In this document: positions 1 to 7,065 of the stretch, piece by piece
Layout: every line of letters begins with the position of its first letter
Numbering within the stretch: position 1 is the first letter of the stretch
Source: CAMAUF01 sp046152925
GTDB taxonomy: Bacteria; Chloroflexota; Dehalococcoidia; Tepidiformales; Tepidiformaceae
Direction: 5' to 3'
Assembly: GCA_046152925.1 (NCBI GenBank)
Contig: JBJXFX010000111.1
Location: 1-23,704, forward strand
Length of the DNA: 23,704 nt
The notes under the pieces: generated by a model
What the model was told of the DNA's origin: nothing
Database searches by the model: none
What the model saw: only the letters and a program-made list of their open reading frames with translations
Position numbers and translations under genes: made by a program

Positions 1-144
1 GTGCGGTTCGTCGCCGACGTGGGCCGGATGCGCGCGGAGTTGGGCGTCCAACCTCCCGCCGACCCGCTTGAGCACCTCGAAGCGCTCGTCCGGGAGGCCA
101 GGCGACCAAAGGCGGCGCTGACCAGGGGGGTGGCTTTCGCGTAG
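1..144 (+). CDS. C-terminal end of an unidentified protein (partial)
   Basis: The first forward frame is open from base 1 to a TAG at 142-144 and encodes the last 47 residues of a protein whose start lies outside the window. G or C dominates third codon positions, as in the neighbouring genes, whereas the other two forward frames hit stops within it. The tail is rich in Ala, Arg, Glu and Leu and looks helical, with no motif I recognise. The TAG overlaps a -10-like box for the next gene. I cannot name a function. That this is coding at all is a fair but not certain inference. Confidence 0.45.
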   Translation: MRFVADVGRMRAELGVQPPADPLEHLEALVREARRPKAALTRGVAFA

Positions 145-147
145 GCT
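118..147 (+). promoter_or_regulatory. Sigma-70-type promoter for the MBL-fold gene
   Basis: CTGACC (118-123), an 18-base spacer and TAGGCT (142-147) form a plausible housekeeping promoter. Transcription would start near 154, giving a leader of about 23 bases with a GAGGA Shine-Dalgarno-like stretch before the ATG at 177. The same two hexamers at the same spacing occur before the cysS-like gene at 20464-20493, which supports the call. Confidence 0.45.
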
Positions 148-176
148 GCGGGCATCCTGTCCGAGGAAACGCCGCC

Positions 177-1151
177 ATGGCCGCACTCCCATTGCTCGAA
201 GCCGACGCCGTCGAGGTCACGACCCTGATCGACAACCAGATCGATGCCCTCTTGCCGGGGACGGAGACGATCCGGCGGCGGCCCTGGGGGCCGCGCATCG
301 TGAACCCGCTGATCGACGCCCCCGAGGTCGCGACCACGATGCACGCCGAACACGGCTTCTCCGCGCTCGTGAAGCTCAATTCGGGCGGCGACACCCACCG
401 CCTGCTATTCGACGCCGGCGTCTCGCCGAACGGCCTGATCGAAAACATGGACCGGCTTGAGCTGTCGCCGAAGGACGTGGAGGCGATCGTCCTCTCACAC
501 GGCCACTTCGACCACACCGGCGGCCTGGCGGGGCTCGTCGAGCGCATGGGGCGGGTGAACGTCCCCCTGCTTGTCCATCCCCAGGCCTACGTGCAGCGGC
601 GCGCGGCCCCTCCGGGCGTGGCGCCGACACCGCTGCCAGCGCCATCACGCAGCGCGCTCGAAGGCGCCGGCTTCGAGATCATCGACGCGATCGAGCCGGG
701 CTTGATCTTCCAGGACAGGCTCCTCGTGATGGGTGAAGTCCCGCGTGTGACCGGCTTTGAGCAAGGCTTCCCGTTCTTCCAGGCCCAGCAGCCCGACGGC
801 AACTGGGGGCCGGAGCCCCACCTGATGGACGACCAGGGCATCGTCGTCAACGTGCGGGGCAAAGGCTTGGTCGTGCTCACCGGCTGCGGGCACGCCGGGA
901 TCGTGAACATCGTCCGGCGCGCGGTGGCGCTCACCGGCGTGCAGCGCGTCTACGCCATTCTGGGGGGCTTCCACCTTTCGGGCGCGTTCTTCGACCCGAT
1001 CCTGGGGCCAACCGTCGACGCCCTGCGCGGCTTCGCGCCCGATGTCGTGCTGCCGGCGCATTGCACCGGCTACAAGGCCCAGATGCAGATTGCCCAGGCG
1101 ATGCCAGAGGCCTACGTCCACAACGCCGTGGGGACGACGCTCTTGCTGTAG
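177..1151 (+). CDS. MBL-fold metallo-hydrolase, COG1237-like
   Basis: This 324-residue protein carries the metallo-beta-lactamase metal signature SHGHFDH (His108, His110, Asp112, His113), so a di-metal hydrolase site is expected. Further family blocks follow: TGCGHAGIVN near residue 238, GGFHL near 265 and PAHCTG near the C-terminus. This set matches COG1237 proteins, often annotated as related to the beta-ribofuranosylaminobenzene 5'-phosphate synthase of methanopterin synthesis. In bacteria the substrate is usually unknown, so I do not assign one. No signal peptide is visible, which suggests a cytoplasmic enzyme. The ATG at 177 follows a GAGGA Shine-Dalgarno-like sequence. Its TAG directly abuts the stop codon of the convergent copA gene, with no base between them. 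The fold assignment is secure; the reaction is open. Confidence 0.85.
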   Translation: MAALPLLEADAVEVTTLIDNQIDALLPGTETIRRRPWGPRIVNPLIDAPEVATTMHAEHGFSALVKLNSGGDTHRLLFDAGVSPNGLIENMDRLELSPKDVEAIVLSHGHFDHTGGLAGLVERMGRVNVPLLVHPQAYVQRRAAPPGVAPTPLPAPSRSALEGAGFEIIDAIEPGLIFQDRLLVMGEVPRVTGFEQGFPFFQAQQPDGNWGPEPHLMDDQGIVVNVRGKGLVVLTGCGHAGIVNIVRRAVALTGVQRVYAILGGFHLSGAFFDPILGPTVDALRGFAPDVVLPAHCTGYKAQMQIAQAMPEAYVHNAVGTTLLL

Positions 1152-3848
1152 TTACGGCGCGGTGACCCGGAGCGGCGTGCGCATGCCCTTTTGCAGGTGG
1201 CTTACGGCAACGGCGCCGTCTTGCTCGACAACGTCGCAGATGAGCTCATAGTCGCCGGGCGTCAGGTCGACCGTCAGCGTTTGCGTGTCACCAGGCCCGA
1301 GGTCCTTCGTCCGGGCGAGGCCGGTGAACGACCCGTCAGCCTCTTTGCGGAGGACCACGAGGTTGTGCTTCAGGCCCAACTCTTGGCCGTGCGCTCCGTG
1401 GTCGTGGTCCTCGGTGTGGAGCGCCTTGAATCGCACCTCGCCGGCCGTGACGGTGGCGGCCGCGATGTCGACCTCCCAATTCCGGAGATCGACGCGGAGG
1501 GCGTCGCCGTCGCCTTGGCCGCCGGTGAACCAGTCCCGGTCGATCGCGACGAAGATCAGGAGGGGCACGAGCAGTACGAGAGCCGCGCCTGCGAGGCCCA
1601 CCAGCGGGGCCACGGTCGCGGCCGAACGGCCGCGCGGCGGTTCGTAGCTATTCCCGGCGTCGCTGGCGATGCGCCGCGCCTGCTGGCGCAGCCGCAGACT
1701 GTTCGCCATCACGCTAACCGAGCTGAGCGCCATCGCCCCGCCAGCGATGATCGGGTGGAGCAAGCCGGAAGCCGCCAGGGGGATCATGAGGACGTTGTAG
1801 CCGAACGCCCAAACGAGATTCTGGCGGATCGTCGCCAGCGTGCGCCGGCTGATCTCTAGGGCCTCTGCGAGCTTGCCAACGTCGCCGTGGAGGAGCGTGA
1901 TGCTCCCAGCCTCGATTGCAACATCGCTGCCCGTGCTCATCGCGACGCCGAGGTCGGCCTGGGCCAGCGCGGGAGCGTCGTTCACACCGTCCCCGACCAT
2001 CGCGACCTTCAATCCTCCGGCCTGTAACTGACGGATGTGGGCAAGCTTGTCCTCGGGTTTCACGCTGGCGACGAACTCCGCGATCCCGGCGCTGCCCGCG
2101 ACGGCGGCGGCGGCGCGCGGGTTGTCGCCCGTGAGCATGAGGACGCGCAAGCCGAGCCGCCGCAGCGCGGCCACGGCCTTCGGCGCGGCTGGCTTCAGGC
2201 TGTCGGCCATTGCAATCAGGCCGATGGCGCGCCCACCGCTGGCTACGGCCACGACCGTCTGACCGGAGGCTTCCAGCGTCGCGAACGAACTCGCCAGCTC
2301 GTGAGGCAGTTCGACGCCCCGTGACGCGAGGAGGGCCGGCGTCCCGACGACGACCTCTTCGCCTTCGACCGAAGCCGAAACCCCGGCGCCGCGGTGCGAT
2401 TCGAAGCCGTCCACGACAGCGACCGTCATCCCGCGGTCGGTGGCAGCATCGACGACCGCCCGGCTGAGCGGGTGCTCGCTCGGCGCTTCGGCGGCGGCGG
2501 CGAACGCCAGGACCGCGGCTTCATCGAAGGGCGCGACCGCGACGACGGCGCCGACCTCCGGCCGTCCCTGGGTGAGTGTCCCCGTCTTGTCGAGGACGAC
2601 AGCGTTGAGGCTACGGACACGCTCGAGGACGCCGGCGTCGCGAATCAGGATGCCGCGCTCGGCGGCGAGGCCCGTCCCCACCATGATCGCCGTCGGGGTC
2701 GCGAGCCCGAGCGCGCAAGGACAGGCGACAACGAGCACGGCGACGCTGTTGCGGATCGCCGCCGCCCAGTCGCCTCCGAGCACCCCCCAGCCCAAGAGGG
2801 CCGCGGCTGCGATGACAATCACCACCGGTACAAACCATGCCGCGACGGCGTCGACGGTCGCCTGAATCGGGGCCTTGGAACCCTGCGCCTCTTCGACAAG
2901 CTGGCTGAGGCGCGCGACCGCCGCCGCCTCGCCAACAGCGGTTGCCTCGACGGTCACCGACCCGTCCTGGACGACGGTCCCGCCGAGCACCGCATCGCCC
3001 GGACGGCGTTCGACGGGGATCGACTCGCCAGTCAGCATCGACTCGTCAACGGCGCTCCGTCCCTCGCGGACGATGCCATCGACCGGGACGCGCCCGCCCG
3101 GCCGTACAAGCACGCGGTCACCGACTCGGACGTGATCGACGGGGACATCCAGTTCCTTGCCGTCGCGCAAGACAGTCGCGGACTTCGCGGCCAGCCCCGC
3201 CAGGGCGCGGAGTGCGGCCGACGCCTCGCCTTTCGAGCGCTCTTCGAAATACTTGCCGAGCGTCACGAAAAGCAGCACTGCCGCGCTCACGTCGAAGTAC
3301 ATGTGCCGGTGGGCGCCGTCGGCCACGACCCACGTCGAGTAGGCGAACGCGGCGGTCGTGCCGAGCGCGACGAGCACGTCCATATTGGGGTTGAGGTGCC
3401 GCAAGCTCGCCCAGCTACCGCGGTAGTAGCGCCAACCAAGCCCAAACTGGACGGGCGCGACGAGCGCGAAGACGAGCCAGCCCGTGGCCGTATGACCGCC
3501 CAGCGGCGTTAGGCCCGCGATGTCCATGCCCATTGCCAAAATAATCGCGGGGATTCCCAAGGCGGCGCCCGCTGAGAGCAGGAACAAGGAGCGCCGCGCC
3601 ACGGTCCGTCGTTCCGCTTCGCTCTCCTCGCGGGCGCGGTGCGGCGTGGCGGCATAACCGGCCTTTTCGACCGCGGAGAGGAGCGCGTCCAAGGCCAGCG
3701 GTTGCCCAACCGTCACGTAGGCCGTTTCGGCCGCGAAGTTCACGGTCGCGAGGTCCACGCCCTGGACCTTGTTGAGGGCGCGTTCCACCCGCCGCACGCA
3801 GGACGCGCAGGTCATGCCGCGGACATCCAGGACGATCGCGTTGGTCAT
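1152..3848 (-). CDS. copA: Copper-exporting P1B-type ATPase with C-terminal cupredoxin-like domain
   Basis: This 898-residue pump moves Cu(I) out of the cytoplasm using ATP. The N-terminal heavy-metal domain has GMTCASC near residue 10. It is followed by paired membrane helices, the TGES actuator loop, the Cu-binding CPC motif (376-378), the phosphorylated Asp420 in DKTGT, the SEHP nucleotide-domain motif, the GDGVNDAP hinge and the last membrane pair. A typical CopA ends there. This one adds a further hydrophobic helix (about 743-772) and about 113 residues resembling a cupredoxin. That tail has candidate type-1 copper ligands His828, Cys871, His884 and Met889 and a His-rich loop (His811, 815, 817, 820). 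It is the last gene of the csoR-copZ-copA operon, 40 bases after copZ, with an AAGGGA ribosome site. The transporter call is near certain; the copper site in the tail is inferred. Confidence 0.95.
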   Translation of the reverse strand: MTNAIVLDVRGMTCASCVRRVERALNKVQGVDLATVNFAAETAYVTVGQPLALDALLSAVEKAGYAATPHRAREESEAERRTVARRSLFLLSAGAALGIPAIILAMGMDIAGLTPLGGHTATGWLVFALVAPVQFGLGWRYYRGSWASLRHLNPNMDVLVALGTTAAFAYSTWVVADGAHRHMYFDVSAAVLLFVTLGKYFEERSKGEASAALRALAGLAAKSATVLRDGKELDVPVDHVRVGDRVLVRPGGRVPVDGIVREGRSAVDESMLTGESIPVERRPGDAVLGGTVVQDGSVTVEATAVGEAAAVARLSQLVEEAQGSKAPIQATVDAVAAWFVPVVIVIAAAALLGWGVLGGDWAAAIRNSVAVLVVACPCALGLATPTAIMVGTGLAAERGILIRDAGVLERVRSLNAVVLDKTGTLTQGRPEVGAVVAVAPFDEAAVLAFAAAAEAPSEHPLSRAVVDAATDRGMTVAVVDGFESHRGAGVSASVEGEEVVVGTPALLASRGVELPHELASSFATLEASGQTVVAVASGGRAIGLIAMADSLKPAAPKAVAALRRLGLRVLMLTGDNPRAAAAVAGSAGIAEFVASVKPEDKLAHIRQLQAGGLKVAMVGDGVNDAPALAQADLGVAMSTGSDVAIEAGSITLLHGDVGKLAEALEISRRTLATIRQNLVWAFGYNVLMIPLAASGLLHPIIAGGAMALSSVSVMANSLRLRQQARRIASDAGNSYEPPRGRSAATVAPLVGLAGAALVLLVPLLIFVAIDRDWFTGGQGDGDALRVDLRNWEVDIAAATVTAGEVRFKALHTEDHDHGAHGQELGLKHNLVVLRKEADGSFTGLARTKDLGPGDTQTLTVDLTPGDYELICDVVEQDGAVAVSHLQKGMRTPLRVTAP

Positions 3849-3888
3849 TGGGTGTTTCCCTTCGCCGAGAGCCGCTCGCGCGTCGCCG

Positions 3889-4101
3889 TTAGGCGGCGAC
3901 GGCCGCCTCGTAGCCCTCTTCTTTGACGGCCTCGATCAGCGCCGTGACGTCGAAAGCATCACCGCGGACCGTGGCCGCTTTGTCGTCGAGGCTGACCTGT
4001 GCTTCCGCAACACCGGGGACGCCCGAAAGGGCGCTGGTCACGGCGTGGACGCAGTGGTCACAGGTCATGCCGTCGATCGAAAGCTTGATTTCAGTTGCCA
4101 T
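3889..4101 (-). CDS. copZ: Heavy-metal-associated domain copper chaperone
   Basis: This 70-residue protein is a single heavy-metal-associated (HMA) domain. The metal loop GMTCDHC near residue 11 provides the two Cys that bind Cu(I), and the length matches free-standing CopZ/Atx1 chaperones. It should carry copper in the cytoplasm and hand it to the N-terminal HMA domain of CopA encoded just downstream. The start is supported by GGAGG seven bases before the ATG. It sits between csoR (20-base gap) and copA (40-base gap) on the same strand, so all three are probably transcribed together. Some HMA proteins bind other soft metals, but the neighbours favour copper. Confidence 0.9.
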   Translation of the reverse strand: MATEIKLSIDGMTCDHCVHAVTSALSGVPGVAEAQVSLDDKAATVRGDAFDVTALIEAVKEEGYEAAVAA

Positions 4102-4121
4102 TCTGGCGCCTCCGTTGGGTG

Positions 4122-4400
4122 TTAGTCGTTGTCTGCTGGGCCTTGGACGCGGTAGACGCGGAGCAGTTCTTGGACCGCCCGTTCCGTCTCGCCGTTCGCC
4201 ATTTGGTGCGCGACGTGCGTCCGCAGGTGCCCCTCGATGACGAGGGTGTCGAGGCTGCGGAGCGCCTTCTGGATCGAGCGCGACAGGTCGAGCACGTCCA
4301 TGCAGTACTTGTCCTCGTCGATCTGACGTTCGAGGGCTTGCACTTGGCCGCCGATGATTTTGAGGCGGCGAAGCGCCTGGGCCTGCGTTTCTGGCGTCAC
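4122..4400 (-). CDS. csoR: CsoR/RcnR-family metal-sensing repressor
   Basis: From a GTG start at 4400 this encodes 92 residues, the usual size of the all-helical CsoR/RcnR (DUF156) family, which forms tetramers and releases DNA on metal binding. The family core LRRLKIIGGQVQALERQI is near the N-terminus. Candidate ligands are Cys33 (YCMDVL), His58 and His62 (EGHLRTH). Classical CsoR has Cys-His-Cys; here the third position is His. From memory, a Cys-His-His version has been described for the copper sensor of Thermus thermophilus. A longer frame upstream runs antisense-like through the CoA-transferase gene and is not credible. The copZ-copA genes directly downstream point to copper. A G-rich tract just ahead of the GTG may serve as both ribosome site and operator. 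Confidence 0.9.
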   Translation of the reverse strand: MTPETQAQALRRLKIIGGQVQALERQIDEDKYCMDVLDLSRSIQKALRSLDTLVIEGHLRTHVAHQMANGETERAVQELLRVYRVQGPADND

Positions 4401-4410
4401 GATCGTAGGG

Positions 4411-4427
4411 TACCCCCCTCCCCTATA
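4411..4427 (-). promoter_or_regulatory. Candidate CsoR operator overlapping the csoR ribosome site
   Basis: On the minus strand the sequence reads TATAGGGGAGGGGGGTA, directly followed by CCCTACG. TA-flanked G-tracts are typical of CsoR/RcnR operators, and TACCCTACG resembles part of known copZA operators. It is not a clean palindrome. It lies 11-27 bases before the GTG, so the same G-tract may be read as a Shine-Dalgarno site, with the TATAGG edge possibly a -10 box. Confidence 0.4.
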
Positions 4428-4447
4428 GTTGGCAAGCCCCGCCGCCG

Positions 4448-5662
4448 TTACCCGAGCGCGCCAGCGGCGCGAAGCTCGCTGATTTCGTCCCATGAATACC
4501 CGGCTTCGAGCAGGACTTCTTCGCTGTGTTGGCCGAATTCCGGGGCCGGCGTCCGTACCGACCCCGGCGTCCGGCTGAGCAGCGCCCCAGGTCCCACCAT
4601 CTTGAGGCCGGGAAAGTCCGGGTTCGGATAGTCGACGAAGAAGTGGTTGGCGTGCGCCATCGGGTCGGCCGCCACCTGGCCGTAGTCCTGCACACTGGCG
4701 ACGGCAAGGCCGCAGTCGCCAGCAAGGTAGAGCTGCCAGGCCTCCTGCGGGCGCGTCGCGAAGATGGCGTCCAACTCGCGGATGATCGCGGGGAAGTGCG
4801 CGGCGGCCGTCGCGAGCGTTGCGTAGTCCGGGTTGTCGCGCAGGGACGGCGCATCGAGCGCGGCCATCAGCCGGGGCCACCAGCGGTCGTACTGCGCCAT
4901 CGCGAGGGCCAAGAAGCGCCCGTCAGCGCATTCGTAGACGTTCCAGAGCGGCGCCCGCTGCATGCGGGTGGCCTGCGGGGGGATGTTCCCCGTGAACAGC
5001 GTCCCCGTGATGTTGAACGCCTGAAGCGCGACCTGGCCGCCGAGGAGCGAGCCGTTCACTTCCTGGCCTTCGCCGGTGCGCGCCCGGTGCCAGAGGGCCA
5101 TGAGGATGCCGTTGCAGAGGTAAAGCGCGCCCACCTGGTCGGCCATGCCGCCGAAACTGAAGAAGGGCGCGTCGTCGGGGGAGCCCTGGGTCATCATCGT
5201 CCCGCCTCGAGCCTGGGCGAGCATGTCCATCGCCGCCCAGCGGGCATGCGGGCCTTCGTGCCCGTAGCCGCTCCCCGACGCGTAGATGATCCGCGGGTTG
5301 CGCTCGCGAAGGTCCCCGTAGGCGAGCCCGAGCCGATCCATCACGCCTTGGCGCATGTTCTGGACGAAGACATCCGCGGTTTCGGCGAGCCTGAGGATCG
5401 CTTCGCGTCCGAGCGGGTGTTTGAGGTCGACGACGAGGCTGCGTTTGTTGTGGTTGTGGCTTTCGAAGTAGGCGTTCGGGCCCGTCCTCGCTGCACCCAG
5501 ACCGCGCCCGGGGTCAGGCGAGTCCGGACCTTCGACCTTGATGACGTCGGCCCCGAACTGGCCGAGCATCGTCGAGCAATACGGGCCCTGCTGCCAATGG
5601 GTGCAATCGATGACGCGGAGGCCGGAGAGCGGGAGGCCGGTGTTGGGCACGTCGGGGAACAT
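4448..5662 (-). CDS. Family III CoA-transferase (CaiB/BaiF)
   Basis: This 404-residue protein has the full single-domain length of family III CoA-transferases, which move CoA between carboxylic acids through an aspartyl-CoA thioester. The N-terminal block LSGLRVIDCTHWQQGPYCS and the LGQFGADVIKVE stretch form the Rossmann-like CoA-binding part. NKRSLVVDLKHPLGRE and FVQNMRQGV follow in family order. Asp146, in AAMDMLAQARGG, aligns with the catalytic Asp. The acid substrate cannot be told from sequence. The start at 5662 has GGAG eight bases upstream and a strong promoter 27-55 bases upstream. csoR follows 47 bases downstream on the same strand, so some read-through into the copper operon is possible although the functions seem unrelated. 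Confidence 0.9.
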   Translation of the reverse strand: MFPDVPNTGLPLSGLRVIDCTHWQQGPYCSTMLGQFGADVIKVEGPDSPDPGRGLGAARTGPNAYFESHNHNKRSLVVDLKHPLGREAILRLAETADVFVQNMRQGVMDRLGLAYGDLRERNPRIIYASGSGYGHEGPHARWAAMDMLAQARGGTMMTQGSPDDAPFFSFGGMADQVGALYLCNGILMALWHRARTGEGQEVNGSLLGGQVALQAFNITGTLFTGNIPPQATRMQRAPLWNVYECADGRFLALAMAQYDRWWPRLMAALDAPSLRDNPDYATLATAAAHFPAIIRELDAIFATRPQEAWQLYLAGDCGLAVASVQDYGQVAADPMAHANHFFVDYPNPDFPGLKMVGPGALLSRTPGSVRTPAPEFGQHSEEVLLEAGYSWDEISELRAAGALG

Positions 5663-5688
5663 GGCACGGCTCCAGGGCGGGTTGGCGC

Positions 5689-5717
5689 ATCTTGGAAACG
5701 GCAGCGGCGGGTGTCAA
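5689..5717 (-). promoter_or_regulatory. Sigma-70 promoter for the CoA-transferase gene
   Basis: Read on the minus strand: TTGACA (5717-5712), a 17-base spacer, then CAAGAT (5694-5689). This is close to the housekeeping consensus and would start transcription about 20 bases before the ATG, leaving room for the GGAG ribosome site. Confidence 0.65.
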
Positions 5718-5728
5718 CGCGTGCGGCC

Positions 5729-5740
5729 TATACTTGTCCC
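5729..5740 (+). promoter_or_regulatory. -10 box giving a leaderless nfo transcript
   Basis: TATACT (5729-5734) lies six bases before the ATG of nfo. Initiation at the usual distance would place the first RNA base at or next to A5741. No Shine-Dalgarno sequence and no clear -35 hexamer are present. Confidence 0.55.
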
Positions 5741-6601
5741 ATGCGAATTGGGGCTCACGTTTCAAGCGCCGGCGGGCCGGCGGGTGTCTTCGAACGCGCG
5801 GCGGCGATTGGGGCGGAGGCCGTGCAACTCTTCATCAGCGCCCCCCAGCAATGGCGCCTCCCGGCGTTGACCGAAGCCCAAGCCGGCGCCTTCCGGGCCG
5901 CCCACGCACAATCTGGGATCCCGGCCTTCTTCCACGGCGTCTACCTCATGAACTTCGGCAGCCAAGACGCGGCCATCCTCGAGAAGTCGGTCGCCAGCCT
6001 CGGCTCGTATTTGCGCTGGGCGGGCGAGCTTGGCGTGCGCGGCACGATCTTCCACGTAGGCAGCCACCTTGGCGCAGGCTTCGAGGCCGTCGTGGACCAA
6101 GCCTGCCGCCTGATCCGCCAAGCGATGGACGCCGCGCCAAACGGCTCGCTGGTCATCCTCGAAAACAGCGCTGGCCAGGGAAACGTGATGGGCCGCGACT
6201 TTCGCGAGCTCGCCGCCTTGATCCGCGGGCTGGATGGCGACCCGCGCGTCGCCGTCTGCCTGGATACCTGCCACGCCTTCGCGATGGGCTACGACCTCAG
6301 CACGAAGGAAGGTTGCGAACTCGCGATGACCGAATTCGGCGCGCAAGTTGGCTGGGAGCGCCTCGTCGCCGTCCACGCCAACGACTCGAAGCTCGGCCTC
6401 GGCGGCGTCCGCGACCGGCACGAGAACATCGGCGACGGGAAGATCGGCTACGACGGCTTTCGCACATTGATGGCGCACCCGGCGTTCGCAAACGTCCCGT
6501 TCCTGCTCGAAGTGCCGGGGATCGAAGACAAGGGGCCGGACAGCGAGAACGTGGAGCGGCTCAAGCGCCTTCGTTCCGAGGTTGGCGCCCCGCTCGACTG
6601 A
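5741..6601 (+). CDS. nfo: Deoxyribonuclease IV (endonuclease IV, AP endonuclease)
   Basis: The 286-residue TIM-barrel enzyme cuts DNA 5' of abasic sites and removes blocked 3' ends in base excision repair. All nine zinc ligands known from the Escherichia coli enzyme are present with a constant offset of four residues: His65, His105, Glu141, Asp175, His178, His212, Asp225, His227 and Glu257. The blocks CLDTCHAFAMGYD, HANDSK and RHENIGDG are diagnostic. The frame is open far upstream, but only the ATG at 5741 gives the family N-terminus (MRIGAHVS). That ATG has no ribosome site and sits just behind a -10 box, so a leaderless message is likely. It is divergent from the CoA-transferase, and a small gene follows 28 bases downstream. 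Confidence 0.97.
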   Translation: MRIGAHVSSAGGPAGVFERAAAIGAEAVQLFISAPQQWRLPALTEAQAGAFRAAHAQSGIPAFFHGVYLMNFGSQDAAILEKSVASLGSYLRWAGELGVRGTIFHVGSHLGAGFEAVVDQACRLIRQAMDAAPNGSLVILENSAGQGNVMGRDFRELAALIRGLDGDPRVAVCLDTCHAFAMGYDLSTKEGCELAMTEFGAQVGWERLVAVHANDSKLGLGGVRDRHENIGDGKIGYDGFRTLMAHPAFANVPFLLEVPGIEDKGPDSENVERLKRLRSEVGAPLD

Positions 6602-6615
6602 TGCGGGCGAGCGTG

Positions 6616-6629
6616 TACCTTCGGGGCCG
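6616..6629 (+). promoter_or_regulatory. Possible -10 box for a leaderless message of the 109-residue protein
   Basis: TACCTT (6616-6621) is eight bases before the ATG at 6630, and no Shine-Dalgarno site is seen. The layout matches nfo, dnaG and other genes here, but the hexamer is weak and the gene could also be read from the nfo transcript. Confidence 0.3.
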
Positions 6630-6959
6630 ATGCCGACGCCACATCCGGACAAGCCGTTTCTTCAGGGCCGCCTCCAGGGCGAGCTTTTCACCGAGTGCGC
6701 CGAGTGGGTCTGGGAACAACTCCAAGACGACGGGTACTACATCGCTGGCGAGCTGGTCGAGCTCGTCATGGAGACAGAACGCGAACTCGGCGTACACGCG
6801 AGGCCGCTCGCAGAGATTGCCCGGACCGTCGCGGACGAGTTCCGGATGCGCGGGATCGCGGGCAACCCCAACCCGATCGAGGCCCAACTGGTCGAGGTGG
6901 TCCTCCAGTGGGAGGACGACTTTCTCGGCTTCGCCGGGATCCCGCGGGCCGAGAGCTGA
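6630..6959 (+). CDS. Small acidic protein of unknown function
   Basis: This 109-residue protein is not one I recognise. It is acidic, rich in Glu, Leu and Trp, and appears largely helical, with the Trp-bearing stretch CAEWVWEQL followed by YYIAGELVELVM. There is no signal peptide, membrane segment or metal motif. The middle (TERELGVHARPLAEIARTVADEF) has the look of a regulatory or adaptor helix bundle, but that is only an impression. Codon use matches the neighbours. It lies 28 bases after nfo and before the glmS leader, so it may share a transcript with nfo. The ATG at 6630 is the only good start. Confidence 0.75.
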   Translation: MPTPHPDKPFLQGRLQGELFTECAEWVWEQLQDDGYYIAGELVELVMETERELGVHARPLAEIARTVADEFRMRGIAGNPNPIEAQLVEVVLQWEDDFLGFAGIPRAES

Positions 6960-6972
6960 GGCCTCCGGGCCG

Positions 6973-7001
6973 TTGACGAGAGTTGGAGACACGCAGAGAC
7001 T
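6973..7001 (+). promoter_or_regulatory. Candidate promoter for the glmS leader
   Basis: TTGACG (6973-6978), a 17-base spacer and GAGACT (6996-7001) could start transcription near 7008, about 60 bases before the ribozyme core. The -10 hexamer is a weak match, so this is tentative. Confidence 0.3.
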
Positions 7002-7065
7002 GGCTGAGACAACTGTTCTAGGAGGTGACGCGCAAGCATCGCAACGCCCTGGGAGTGGCAAACAA

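Noticed and set aside
2394..3512. 372-codon forward frame inside copA
   Set aside because: It is antisense to the P-type ATPase core, has Arg/Asp-rich composition and no motif, and is explained by high GC at third positions.
4526..5740. Upstream forward extension of the nfo frame (about 405 codons)
   Set aside because: It is antisense to the CoA-transferase. The family N-terminus MRIGAHVS begins at 5741, immediately behind a -10 box.
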